Source of the DNA: VXRN01 sp963664365 | GTDB taxonomy: Bacteria; Chloroflexota; Dehalococcoidia; Lucifugimonadales; UBA1123 | DNA length: 64,000 nucleotides | NCBI GenBank assembly: GCA_963664365.1 | Contig: OY761144.1 | Span: forward strand, 434,001 to 498,000 | Reading direction: 5' to 3' | In this document: positions 31,501 through 39,520 of the stretch, one piece after another | How the letters are laid out: each line of letters begins with the position of its first letter | Numbering within the stretch: position 1 is the first letter of the stretch | The notes under the pieces: model-generated | What the model saw: the letters and a program-made list of their open reading frames with translations, nothing else | Told to the model about the DNA's origin: nothing | The model's database searches: none | Made by a program: the position numbers and the translations under genes

Positions 31501-33027
31501 ATGGAAATCGCCATAGCGTTGCTCGCCGTCCTCATAGGCCTATCAGTGGGAGCTGGAGCCGGCTACTATGGCCGCAGGCTGGTTTCAGGCAGACACGTTG
31601 ACGATGCCCAGATAGAGGCTGATCGGATAGTCGAATCGGCTCAAGAGCAGCGTCGGACCATGGTCATCGAGGCTAAGGAACAGGCGCTCAAGCTGCGTTC
31701 AGATTGGGAAGGAGAGGCGAAGCAGCAGCGTTCCGAGTTCAGCAGAGTCGAACGGAGGCTGAGCAATCGAGAGGAGAACCTCGAGAAGCGTTCGTCAAAC
31801 CTCGACCGACGGGAGCGCAACATATCGAAGAAGGAGCGTCGAGCGCAACATATCGAAGAGGAGGTCGAAGACGTAAAGCAGCAGGCGCAGGCCAAGCTGG
31901 AGGAGTTGTCCGACCTGAGCATGTCCGAGGCCAAGGACATCCTCATGAAGGACGCCGAAGAAGAGATCCAGCACGAGATAGCCAGGCGCTACCGCGACAT
32001 CGAGGAGCAGGCGCGCGAGGATGCCCGGGAGGTATCTTCCAGGGTTCTGGCCACGGCGATACACCGCATGGCCGCCGACGTTGTCTCCGAGATGACCGTA
32101 ACCTCAGTTCCACTTCCGAGCGACGACATGAAAGGTCGTCTGATAGGCCGCGAAGGACGGAATATACGAGCGATTGAAAAGAGCACAGGCGTCGATCTGA
32201 TAATCGACGATACACCGGAAGCAGTCACGCTGTCGTGCTTCGACCCGGTGAGGCGCGAGACCGCGCGCATCGCCGTGACGAAGCTGGTCGCGGACGGCAG
32301 AATACACCCCGCGCGCATCGAAGATATGGTGCAGCGGGCGGAAAAAGAGGTCGAAAACTCCATCTGGAAAGCGGGCGAGGAGGCGGTCTTCGATACCGGC
32401 ATCCGGGGGCTGAACCCGGAGATCGTGCGTCTGCTGGGCCGGCTCAAGTACCGGTACAGCTACGGGGAGAACGTTCTCCAGCACTCGCTGGAGGTGTCCC
32501 ACATCGCCGGGATGCTCGCGTCCGAGATCGGGGCCAACGTCAAGACCGCCAAGGTCGGCGGCCTGCTGCACGACATCGGCAAGGCGCTGACGCACGAGGT
32601 CGAAGGGCCTCACGCGGACATCGGGGCGGAGGTCGCCAGCAAGTACAGCGTTGCCAAGCGGGTCTGCGCCTGCATAGCCGAGCACCACGACGACGTGATG
32701 AGCTCGCCTGAGTCGTTCATCGTGGCGGCCGCCGACGCGATCAGCGCGGCGAGGCCCGGCGCTCGCAAGGACACAGTCGAGAATTACATGAAGCGGCTCA
32801 GAGCGCTGGAAGATGTCGCGGGCGACTTCGACGGCGTCGAAAGGTGCTTCGCCATCCAGGCCGGGCGAGAGGTCAGAGTCATGGTCAGGCCGGACTCGAT
32901 AGACGACGTCATGGCCGCCCAGATGGCGCGTCAGATCGTCAAGAAGATCGAAAGCAACCTGGCGTACCCGGGCCAGATCAAGGTCATGGTGATCCGGGAG
33001 AGCCGCAACGTAGAGTACGCGAGGTAG
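31501..33027 (+). CDS. rny: Ribonuclease Y
   Basis: A 508-residue membrane-anchored endoribonuclease that starts mRNA decay. Seen: N-terminal membrane helix (IAIALLAVLIGLSVGAGAGY), a long charged coiled coil (about 30-190), KH domain with LIGREGRNIRAIEKSTGVDL (about 212-231), and HD domain with HSLEVSHIAG and LLHDIGKALTHE (about 354-365). ATG 31501 has AGGAGG ahead; an earlier GTG at 31411 lies on the promoter and is rejected. First of a housekeeping run. Confidence 0.95.
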   Translation: MEIAIALLAVLIGLSVGAGAGYYGRRLVSGRHVDDAQIEADRIVESAQEQRRTMVIEAKEQALKLRSDWEGEAKQQRSEFSRVERRLSNREENLEKRSSNLDRRERNISKKERRAQHIEEEVEDVKQQAQAKLEELSDLSMSEAKDILMKDAEEEIQHEIARRYRDIEEQAREDAREVSSRVLATAIHRMAADVVSEMTVTSVPLPSDDMKGRLIGREGRNIRAIEKSTGVDLIIDDTPEAVTLSCFDPVRRETARIAVTKLVADGRIHPARIEDMVQRAEKEVENSIWKAGEEAVFDTGIRGLNPEIVRLLGRLKYRYSYGENVLQHSLEVSHIAGMLASEIGANVKTAKVGGLLHDIGKALTHEVEGPHADIGAEVASKYSVAKRVCACIAEHHDDVMSSPESFIVAAADAISAARPGARKDTVENYMKRLRALEDVAGDFDGVERCFAIQAGREVRVMVRPDSIDDVMAAQMARQIVKKIESNLAYPGQIKVMVIRESRNVEYAR

Positions 33028-33056
33028 GACCGCGCCGCCCGCGATGACACTCCCTC

Positions 33057-33090
33057 GACGCAGCGGACGATGCCTCCCGTCCGCTGCGTC
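33057..33090. terminator. Strong hairpin after rny
   Basis: A perfect 13-bp stem GACGCAGCGGACG / CGTCCGCTGCGTC (33057-33069 with 33078-33090), then TCTTGC. The U-run is weak, so it may stabilise the rny mRNA end as much as terminate. Confidence 0.6.
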
Positions 33091-33110
33091 TCTTGCATAC
33101 GTCAGAATCG

Positions 33111-34007
33111 ATGGATCCAAGACCCAGTATGCCGATTGAGGTCGATCTACACCTGCACACCCGCGCGTCGGACGGGACTCTGTCGCCCGCGGACCTGGTC
33201 GATCTGTGCGCCGAACGCGGCCTCAAGGTCATAGCCATCAGCGACCACGACTCCACTGAGGGCCTGTCCGAGGCGTTTGCTGCCGCCGCGAAGCACGACG
33301 GTCTCCGGATCATCCCCGCGATCGAGCTGAGTACCGATATCCCGGGATCGGAGATACACCTTCTCGGGTACTACCTCGACACCTCGGACACCGACTTTCA
33401 GGCGACTCTCACTCGGTTCAGGGAGGGCAGATACGATCGGGGCAGGCTGATGGTGGAACGCATCAACGAGTTGGGGTACGACATCTCTTGGGACCGTGTG
33501 CGGGAGACCGCCGGAGACGCCAGCATCGGCAGGCCGCATATCGCGGCGGTCATGGTGGAGGCAGGCTACTTCGAGTATCCCAAGGACGTGTTCGACAAGC
33601 TGATCGGGAGAGAGGGCGCCGCCTACGTGGAGAGGCCGAAGCTGACGCCCAAAGAGGCCATAGGAATCCTGCGCGACAACGGCGCGGTTCCGGTACTGGC
33701 CCACCCGACATACTCGCAGGTCAAGTCCGACAGGGGCGAAGTTCAGAGCCTCGAAGACACTCTCAGAGAGTTGAAGGACTGCGGACTGGAGGGGATGGAG
33801 GTCTTCTACGGCGACTATACGCCTGAGCAGGTGGACTATCTTCACGACCTGTCGAAGAAGCTGGACCTGATTCCCTGCGGGGGCAGCGACTACCACTGCT
33901 CAGGCAACCCGGGCGAGCCGACTCCCGGCACAGTAGGGCCTCCTATGGAGACCGTAGCCAAGCTGGAGTCGGCGCACCGCGCTATTAGCCGGGACGTCCG
34001 GCGTTAG
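33111..34007 (+). CDS. PHP-domain phosphoesterase
   Basis: A 298-residue PHP protein. Metal-binding motifs: VDLHLHTRASDGTLSP, VIAISDHDSTEGL, a central VLAHPTYSQ, and CGGSDYHCSGNPGE. Stand-alone PHP proteins of this type hydrolyse 3-prime,5-prime-nucleoside bisphosphate or short RNA 5-prime ends (RNase AM/TrpH-like). Next to RNase Y it could finish RNA turnover (inference). The ATG at 33111 or 33129 is possible; neither has a clear ribosome site. Confidence 0.85.
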   Translation: MDPRPSMPIEVDLHLHTRASDGTLSPADLVDLCAERGLKVIAISDHDSTEGLSEAFAAAAKHDGLRIIPAIELSTDIPGSEIHLLGYYLDTSDTDFQATLTRFREGRYDRGRLMVERINELGYDISWDRVRETAGDASIGRPHIAAVMVEAGYFEYPKDVFDKLIGREGAAYVERPKLTPKEAIGILRDNGAVPVLAHPTYSQVKSDRGEVQSLEDTLRELKDCGLEGMEVFYGDYTPEQVDYLHDLSKKLDLIPCGGSDYHCSGNPGEPTPGTVGPPMETVAKLESAHRAISRDVRR

Positions 34008-34029
34008 GTTCTGAGGTCCAGCGGGAGCA

Positions 34030-34716
34030 ATGGTCGAAAACGCACTCCTGATCGTCGGAGCCTTCCTGGTGGGATCGATACCCACCGCCTACCTCGTGAG
34101 CAAGTACGCGGCCGGAATCGACATCCGAGACTACGGCTCCGGAAACGTAGGAGCGTCCAACGTGATAGCCCACGTCGGAATCCGGATCGGGATAGCTCAA
34201 GGACTGTTCGACTGCTTCATCAAGGGCTCGGCGCCCGTCCTCATTGGGGCCTACGTCATAGAAGCGGACCTCTGGATACAGGGCGCGGCCGGAATCGCAG
34301 CATTAATCGGCCATAACTGGTCTCCATTCCTGCGGTTCACCGGGGGCAGGGGAGTGGCCATCGCAATCGGAGCACTGCTGGCGCTCTCTCTGTGGTGGGA
34401 ACTGCTAATAGCCGCCGCGCTGTTCGGCATGTCGGCGCTGGCCTCCGTCTTGATCAAGTCCGTGACTCGGGATACCGGCCTCTGGACGCTGGTGTCCGTC
34501 GTCCTGGTTCCGGCTCTCGCGTATGTAAGAGGCCAGCCGCATGAGGCGACGCTGACAGTCGTCGCCGTCGGCGCGCTCCTCGTGACTAAGAGGCTTACCG
34601 CAAACTGGGAACCTATCTCACCTGAATACGGAGTCCTGCGAGTGCTGGCATTTCGTATACTCTGGGACAGGGATGTTCCCAAGAGGGTGGAATGGACGAA
34701 TCGGCGTCCCCAATGA
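34030..34716 (+). CDS. plsY: PlsY-type glycerol-3-phosphate acyltransferase
   Basis: A 228-residue integral membrane acyltransferase using acyl-phosphate to make lysophosphatidic acid. Diagnostic motifs: GSIPTAYLVSK (motif 1), DYGSGNVGASNV, and GHNWSPFLRFTGGRGVA (motif 3). Five or more hydrophobic helices. It starts 22 bases after the PHP gene; a small membrane protein follows 12 bases later. Confidence 0.9.
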   Translation: MVENALLIVGAFLVGSIPTAYLVSKYAAGIDIRDYGSGNVGASNVIAHVGIRIGIAQGLFDCFIKGSAPVLIGAYVIEADLWIQGAAGIAALIGHNWSPFLRFTGGRGVAIAIGALLALSLWWELLIAAALFGMSALASVLIKSVTRDTGLWTLVSVVLVPALAYVRGQPHEATLTVVAVGALLVTKRLTANWEPISPEYGVLRVLAFRILWDRDVPKRVEWTNRRPQ

Positions 34717-34728
34717 GGTCATTGGACA

Positions 34729-35211
34729 ATGTCTCAGGCTGTCTATTGTAAGCGTCACTCGGAAGTCGAAACGAGCGTATCGTGCGGTCGATGCGGCGAC
34801 CCGATATGCCCCAGGTGCATGGTCCACGCTCCGGTTGGAGTGAGGTGTCCCGACTGCGGGAAGTCCAGGCCCGCGCCGACTTTCGACGTGTCAACGCCTT
34901 TCCTGTTGCGCGGGATAGGGGCCGGACTCGGTGTCGCAATCGGCGGCGGCATGCTGGTCTCGTTCATATCTCTGCTTCTCCCCACGCCGTTCCTAACCGC
35001 GCTGCTCATCGCCGCGCTCGGTTACGGCGTGGGCGAGATGATCAGCGTCGCCACAAACCGCAAGCGGGGCGCCCGTCTCAGAGTAGTGGCCGTGGTCTCC
35101 GTACTCCTGGGATTCATGCTGATTACGGGCGTCACCCAGGGCATGACCTTCAACCTCTTCGCGCTGCTCGGCGCCGGAGCGGCGTGCTACATAGCCGTCA
35201 GCCGCGTGTGA
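34729..35211 (+). CDS. Zinc-ribbon/B-box-like membrane protein
   Basis: A 160-residue protein. The N-terminal 45 residues hold a Cys/His zinc module (YCKRHSEVETSVSCGRCGDP, ICPRCMVHAPVGVRCPDCG), the rest contains three or four membrane helices (GIGAGLGVAIGGGMLVSFIS; FLTALLIAALGYGVGEMISV; VVAVVSVLLGFMLITGV). The zinc module is the kind found ahead of bacterial rhomboid proteases, but the rhomboid Ser-His pair is absent. Function unknown. Confidence 0.75.
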   Translation: MSQAVYCKRHSEVETSVSCGRCGDPICPRCMVHAPVGVRCPDCGKSRPAPTFDVSTPFLLRGIGAGLGVAIGGGMLVSFISLLLPTPFLTALLIAALGYGVGEMISVATNRKRGARLRVVAVVSVLLGFMLITGVTQGMTFNLFALLGAGAACYIAVSRV

Positions 35212-35252
35212 CCGCGCACGCTCACGTTCGGCCCCGCGCTCTTCAGGGTCTA

Positions 35253-35282
35253 TTTACATAGTCAAACGCGCGTCGCTATCAT
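35253..35282 (+). promoter_or_regulatory. Promoter of aspS
   Basis: TTTACA (35253-35258) and TATCAT (35277-35282), spacer 18; 63 bases before the GTG start. Confidence 0.5.
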
Positions 35283-35345
35283 TAAAGGCGCTGAGCGCAC
35301 CCGTTCAACGCATCTCCTCAATCCGCGCTCGCCGAAGGAAGTCCC

Positions 35346-37166
35346 GTGCTCAAGTCCACAAGCTGCGGAAGTCTCAGAACCGAACACGCAAAACAGGCGG
35401 TTACACTGGCCGGATGGGTTCACCGACGCCGCAACCACGGCTCGCTGATATTCATCGACCTCAGAGACCGTGACGGCATCACCCAGATCGTGTTCAATCC
35501 CGAGATCGCCCCGGACGCGCACAGAACCGCCGAGTCGTTCCGCAGCGAATGGGTCGTCCAGGTAAAGGGCGAAGTATCGCTGCGTCCCGAAGGGACCGAG
35601 AACAGGAACATCCAGACCGGCGGTATCGAAATAATCGCAGCCGAGGCGACCGTCTTGAACGAGTCGCTTACCCCGCCGTTCTATGTCAACGAAGACTCCG
35701 AGGTGGACGAGCTGCTGCGGCTCCAGTACCGATACCTGGACCTCCGACGGCCCGCGATGCGTGACGCGCTGATCGTCCGGCACAGGGTGGTCAAGTTCAT
35801 CAGGGACTTCCTGGACGAGCGGGGATTCCTTGAAGTCGAGACCCCGATTCTCATCAAGAGCACCCCGGAGGGCGCAAGGGACTACCTTGTGCCCAGCCGA
35901 CTCTACCCAGGCACATTCTACGCCCTTCCGCAGTCTCCCCAGCAGCTCAAGCAGCTTCTCATGGCGGCTGGAGTCGAGAGGTACTTCCAGATCGCTCGCT
36001 GCTTCAGAGACGAGGACCTTCGCGCCGACCGGCAGCCCGAGCACACCCAGCTGGACCTGGAGATGAGTTTCGTCGATGAAAAGGACGTCTTGGACCTCAT
36101 CGAGGAGCTGTTTACGGCGATTGTCGAGACTGTGGCGCCGGACAAGGCCGTGCCGAGTCCATTTCCGCGCCTCACCTATGCGGAGGCGATGGAGTCGTAC
36201 GGCACCGACAAGCCGGACCTGCGGTTTGGCCTGAAGATGTCCGATCTGTCGGATATCGCCGCGAATACCGATTTCCGGGTCTTTACGTCCGCCGTACAAA
36301 GTGGAGGGATTGTCAAAGGCTTCTGCGCGCCCGGATGCGCCACCTACTCCCGTCGTCAGACGGACGAGCTTATCGAGTTCGTCAAGGCCTGGGGCGCCCG
36401 GGGACTCGTCACGATAGCCCTGAATGGCGACGGCTCGGTCGATGACCTGACCGAGGACCAGATAAGGTCTTCCGCTGCGCGCTTTCTGACCCTGGACCAG
36501 GTCAAGGAGATGGCGCGCCGGACGGGCGCTGACGTCGGCGATATAATCTTGATCGTAGCCGGACCTGAGAAGACTACCAACCAGGCCCTCAGCAGCCTCC
36601 GGCATGAGATGGGCAAACGGCTGGAGATGGCTGACCCGAACATTGTTGCATTCGCCTTCATTACCGACTTCCCTCTGTTCGAATGGGACGATAATCAGGG
36701 CCGGTGGGACGCAATGCATCACCCATTCTCCATGCCCAAAGAAGGTACCGAGCAGTTCATCGAGACCGATCCCGCAAAGGTGATCGGCCATCTTTACGAC
36801 CTCGTCGCCAATGGACACGAGCTGGCCAGCGGAAGCATCCGAATCCACATGCGGGAGCTCCAGGAAAGGGTGTTCAAGGTGTTGGGGTACACGCCCGACG
36901 AAGTGGCCCGGCGCTTCGGGCAGCTCCTCACGGCATTCGAGTACGGCACGCCCCCTCACGGAGGCATAGCGCCTGGGATCGACAGACTGGTTATGGTCCT
37001 AACCGGCATGGACAACATACGCGATGTTATCGCGTTCCCAAAGACCCAGAACGGCGTCGATCCGTTATTTGGCGCGCCGGGAACTGTGGATCAATTGCAG
37101 CTGGACGAGCTGGGATTGAGCGTAACTTCCAATCGGAGTTCTGACGGTCCGTCAGACGGTGGCTAG
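35346..37166 (+). CDS. aspS: Aspartyl-tRNA synthetase
   Basis: A 606-residue bacterial-type class IIb synthetase. OB-fold anticodon domain (VTLAGWVHRRRNHGSLIFID), motif 1 RGFLEVETPILIKSTPEGAR, motif 2 FQIARCFRDEDLRADRQPEH then TQLDLEMSF, a GAD insertion (about 290-420) and motif 3 GIAPGIDRLVMVLTG. GTG start with AAGGAAG ahead. Whether it also charges tRNA-Asn cannot be read here. Confidence 0.95.
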   Translation: MLKSTSCGSLRTEHAKQAVTLAGWVHRRRNHGSLIFIDLRDRDGITQIVFNPEIAPDAHRTAESFRSEWVVQVKGEVSLRPEGTENRNIQTGGIEIIAAEATVLNESLTPPFYVNEDSEVDELLRLQYRYLDLRRPAMRDALIVRHRVVKFIRDFLDERGFLEVETPILIKSTPEGARDYLVPSRLYPGTFYALPQSPQQLKQLLMAAGVERYFQIARCFRDEDLRADRQPEHTQLDLEMSFVDEKDVLDLIEELFTAIVETVAPDKAVPSPFPRLTYAEAMESYGTDKPDLRFGLKMSDLSDIAANTDFRVFTSAVQSGGIVKGFCAPGCATYSRRQTDELIEFVKAWGARGLVTIALNGDGSVDDLTEDQIRSSAARFLTLDQVKEMARRTGADVGDIILIVAGPEKTTNQALSSLRHEMGKRLEMADPNIVAFAFITDFPLFEWDDNQGRWDAMHHPFSMPKEGTEQFIETDPAKVIGHLYDLVANGHELASGSIRIHMRELQERVFKVLGYTPDEVARRFGQLLTAFEYGTPPHGGIAPGIDRLVMVLTGMDNIRDVIAFPKTQNGVDPLFGAPGTVDQLQLDELGLSVTSNRSSDGPSDGG

Positions 37167-37333
37167 CCTGGCGCTATCTGCTTTCCCCGAGTAAACCGAC
37201 CTGTGCCCTGTTGCCTGAGCCTAGATGAAACGACTCATCCGGGCCCCGCGAGCAAGTTGCAGGGTCTTTTGATTGTCGGGTACGGCACAAGTGAAGGGTT
37301 GTCAATCACCCCCGGCCTCCGCCGGGGCAGGCT

Positions 37334-38236
37334 CTACCCTTCGCCGCCCCTGAGCCTGGGGTCGAGGAGGTCCCGCAGCGCGTCGCCGAACATGTTTAGA
37401 CAGTAAACGGTAATAGTCAGGGCAAGACCAGGCCAGAGAGCCAGGTGTGGCGCCATCTCCATGAACTGGCGCCCTTCCATGCTGAGCAGACCACCCCAGT
37501 CAGGCCTCCCGGGAGGCAGACCGTATCCGAGGAAGCTCAGAGAAGCCACACTCAGGATGTTGCCTCCTATGCTTATCGAGAATATGACGATTATGATAGG
37601 CATAATATTGGGCAGGACATGCCGGATGAGTGTTCTCCATTTTGTGGAGCCAATCGCCTCCGCCGCCTGAAAATACACATTCTCTTTTACACCAATAACG
37701 GCGCCTCTGACTACTCTTGAGCCGCCGATGCCTCCTGCTATCCCCAGGACCATTATTATCTGTGGCGTACCCCGCCCCACTAGGGACATTATGGTTAACA
37801 ACAGGAGCAGTCCCGGGAAAGCCATCCAGGCATCGACAAATCTCTGCATAATCAGGTCCAATTTGCCACCAAGGAATCCTGAAGCGCCGCCTATCAGGAG
37901 AGCGACCACAACATTAACAGCGGTCGCTGACAGACCGACAAGTAACGAAAGACGAGCCCCTTGGATAATGCGGCTCAAGTAGTCTCGCCCCAACTGGTCG
38001 GTACCCAGGAGATACCGGGCTGATGGGGCCTGCAGCCTGTCTACCAGGTGTTGTTCATCATATGGATAAGGAGCCAAAACATCGGCAAAGATACTGACAA
38101 GAATCAATATCAATATGATAATCCCGCAGATAGTACCCAGTGGCTTCTCCTTCACCAGCCTGATAAAGAATTCAGCCAGCCGGGAACGTCTCTTTGGCGC
38201 AATTACTGCTGATGGTATCCCTATGGCGTCGCTCAT
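37334..38236 (-). CDS. Dipeptide/oligopeptide ABC transporter permease (DppC-like)
   Basis: A 300-residue inner-membrane permease. N-terminal OppC region (RLAEFFIRLVKEKPLGTICG, then ADVLAPYPYDEQHL), conserved LLGTDQLGRDYLSRIIQGAR, and the EAA loop AAEAIGSTKWRTLIRHVLPN. Six helices expected. It follows the DppB-like gene by nine bases. No ATPase gene is adjacent, so ATPases must come from elsewhere. A close paralogue is cut by the right window edge (63146). GC is lower than in neighbours. Confidence 0.92.
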   Translation of the reverse strand: MSDAIGIPSAVIAPKRRSRLAEFFIRLVKEKPLGTICGIIILILILVSIFADVLAPYPYDEQHLVDRLQAPSARYLLGTDQLGRDYLSRIIQGARLSLLVGLSATAVNVVVALLIGGASGFLGGKLDLIMQRFVDAWMAFPGLLLLLTIMSLVGRGTPQIIMVLGIAGGIGGSRVVRGAVIGVKENVYFQAAEAIGSTKWRTLIRHVLPNIMPIIIVIFSISIGGNILSVASLSFLGYGLPPGRPDWGGLLSMEGRQFMEMAPHLALWPGLALTITVYCLNMFGDALRDLLDPRLRGGEG

Positions 38237-38245
38237 GTTCCCCCT

Positions 38246-39214
38246 TTAGCTGTATCGGACCCTGGGGTCTAAATAAGGATAAATCAGGTCGATCATTAGA
38301 TTGGCCCCCATAACCGCGGTGCCGAAAACCAGGTTTACTGCGGATACCACCGAATAGTCTCTGTCATTGAGGGCATACACCATGAGACGACCTAACCCCG
38401 GCAGGTTAAATATGTTCTCTATGATAACGGCGCCGCCTAGCAGGATAGGCAACTGCAGGCCTATCAGGGTAACTACCGGGATGAACGCATTCTTAACGGC
38501 GTGTCTCAGAACAACTACCCTCTCATTGAGACCCTTGGACCAGGCGGTCCTGATATAGTCTTGCCTGAGCACCTCCAGCATCATGGTGCGCGTCATCCGC
38601 ATTGTGCTTGCAGCCGTGGCCGTTCCCAGAATCAGGCTGGGAATGATGAACACCCCGAGATTCCCCAGCGGGTCTTCCGTGAAAGGAATCATTTCCATCG
38701 GTGGCGACCAGCCCCACCAGATTGCCGGGTAGACCATCACCATAATTCCCAGCCAGAAGTTAGGCGTTGCCAGACCGATGATGGCGACCGAGCGCCCTAT
38801 GTAGTCGGCGGCGGTATCCTGGCGAATTGCCGAGTAGATGCCGACGGGCAGGGCTATCATCAGCCCGATCACGATTGCCATGACACCCAGCTCAATGGTT
38901 ACTGGCAGTCTACCTATTATCCTCTCCTTTATCTCCCAACGGCTGGCAAACAGTGATCTGCCAAAGCTGCCGTGCAGCAAAATACCTCCTATCCAGCGTC
39001 CATACTGCACGTGGACAGGCACGTCTAATCCCAGCTCATGCTCAAGAGCTTCACGGTCAACCTCACCCCCCCCGACACCCATATGCTGCATCCTAGCCAA
39101 CATTACGTCTATTGCATCGCCCGGGATGAAGCGGACCGTGAGAAAGACCAGGACGGTCAATATAAACAGGGTGGGGATTGCCAGCAATAACCGCCTGATG
39201 AGATAGGCTCTCAT
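38246..39214 (-). CDS. Dipeptide/oligopeptide ABC transporter permease (DppB-like)
   Basis: A 322-residue permease. Typical DppB start (MRAYLIRRLLLAIPTLFILT, then FIPGDAIDVM), ELGLDVPVHVQYGRWIGGIL, GKSLFA-type GRSLFASRWEI, and the EAA loop TAWSKGLNERVVVLRHAVKN. Forms the channel with the DppC-like protein. Separated from the binding-protein gene by 306 bases with a large hairpin and other repeats. Confidence 0.92.
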   Translation of the reverse strand: MRAYLIRRLLLAIPTLFILTVLVFLTVRFIPGDAIDVMLARMQHMGVGGGEVDREALEHELGLDVPVHVQYGRWIGGILLHGSFGRSLFASRWEIKERIIGRLPVTIELGVMAIVIGLMIALPVGIYSAIRQDTAADYIGRSVAIIGLATPNFWLGIMVMVYPAIWWGWSPPMEMIPFTEDPLGNLGVFIIPSLILGTATAASTMRMTRTMMLEVLRQDYIRTAWSKGLNERVVVLRHAVKNAFIPVVTLIGLQLPILLGGAVIIENIFNLPGLGRLMVYALNDRDYSVVSAVNLVFGTAVMGANLMIDLIYPYLDPRVRYS

Positions 39215-39344
39215 GTGCTACACCTCATTGCGATTTCCGCCGTCATTGCCATTCCTCTTTTGTCATTGCGAGCCATTCCACTGAAGGGCGTGGCAATCTC
39301 GTCCCCTCTTTCCCCCGTCATTGCAGTTTATATCCCAACGACGT

Positions 39345-39420
39345 CATTCCGGGCTTGACCCGAAATCTAGGGGACCTACCCAAGAACTCCTGGATCCCGG
39401 ATCAAGTCCGGGATGACAGT
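39345..39420. repeat. Paired palindromic repeat of the TCCCGGATCAAGTCCGGGA type
   Basis: GTCATTCCGGGCTTGACCCG (39346-39365) and ATCCCGGATCAAGTCCGGGA (39395-39414) face each other around a short core; a widespread repeat architecture in bacterial genomes. Confidence 0.7.
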
Positions 39421-39453
39421 AAGAAAGGACTCCTCTCATAATTCAATGAGTAA

Positions 39454-39490
39454 GGGAGCCGGGAGGCTCAAGCCTCCCGGCTCCCTTTTT
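39454..39490. terminator. 15-bp hairpin between binding protein and permease genes
   Basis: GGGAGCCGGGAGGCT, loop CA, then its exact complement, then TTTTT on the plus strand. For the minus-strand transporter operon the trailing sequence is TTACTCATTG, so it probably attenuates or protects the upstream message rather than ending it cleanly. Confidence 0.65.
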
Positions 39491-39520
39491 CCCCGAGGTC
39501 AGCCACAAGGGGTGAAACCC

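Noticed and set aside
34782..35261. Arg-rich frame overlapping the zinc-ribbon membrane protein
   Set aside because: Out-of-frame shadow; the real frame has cysteine pairs and membrane helices.
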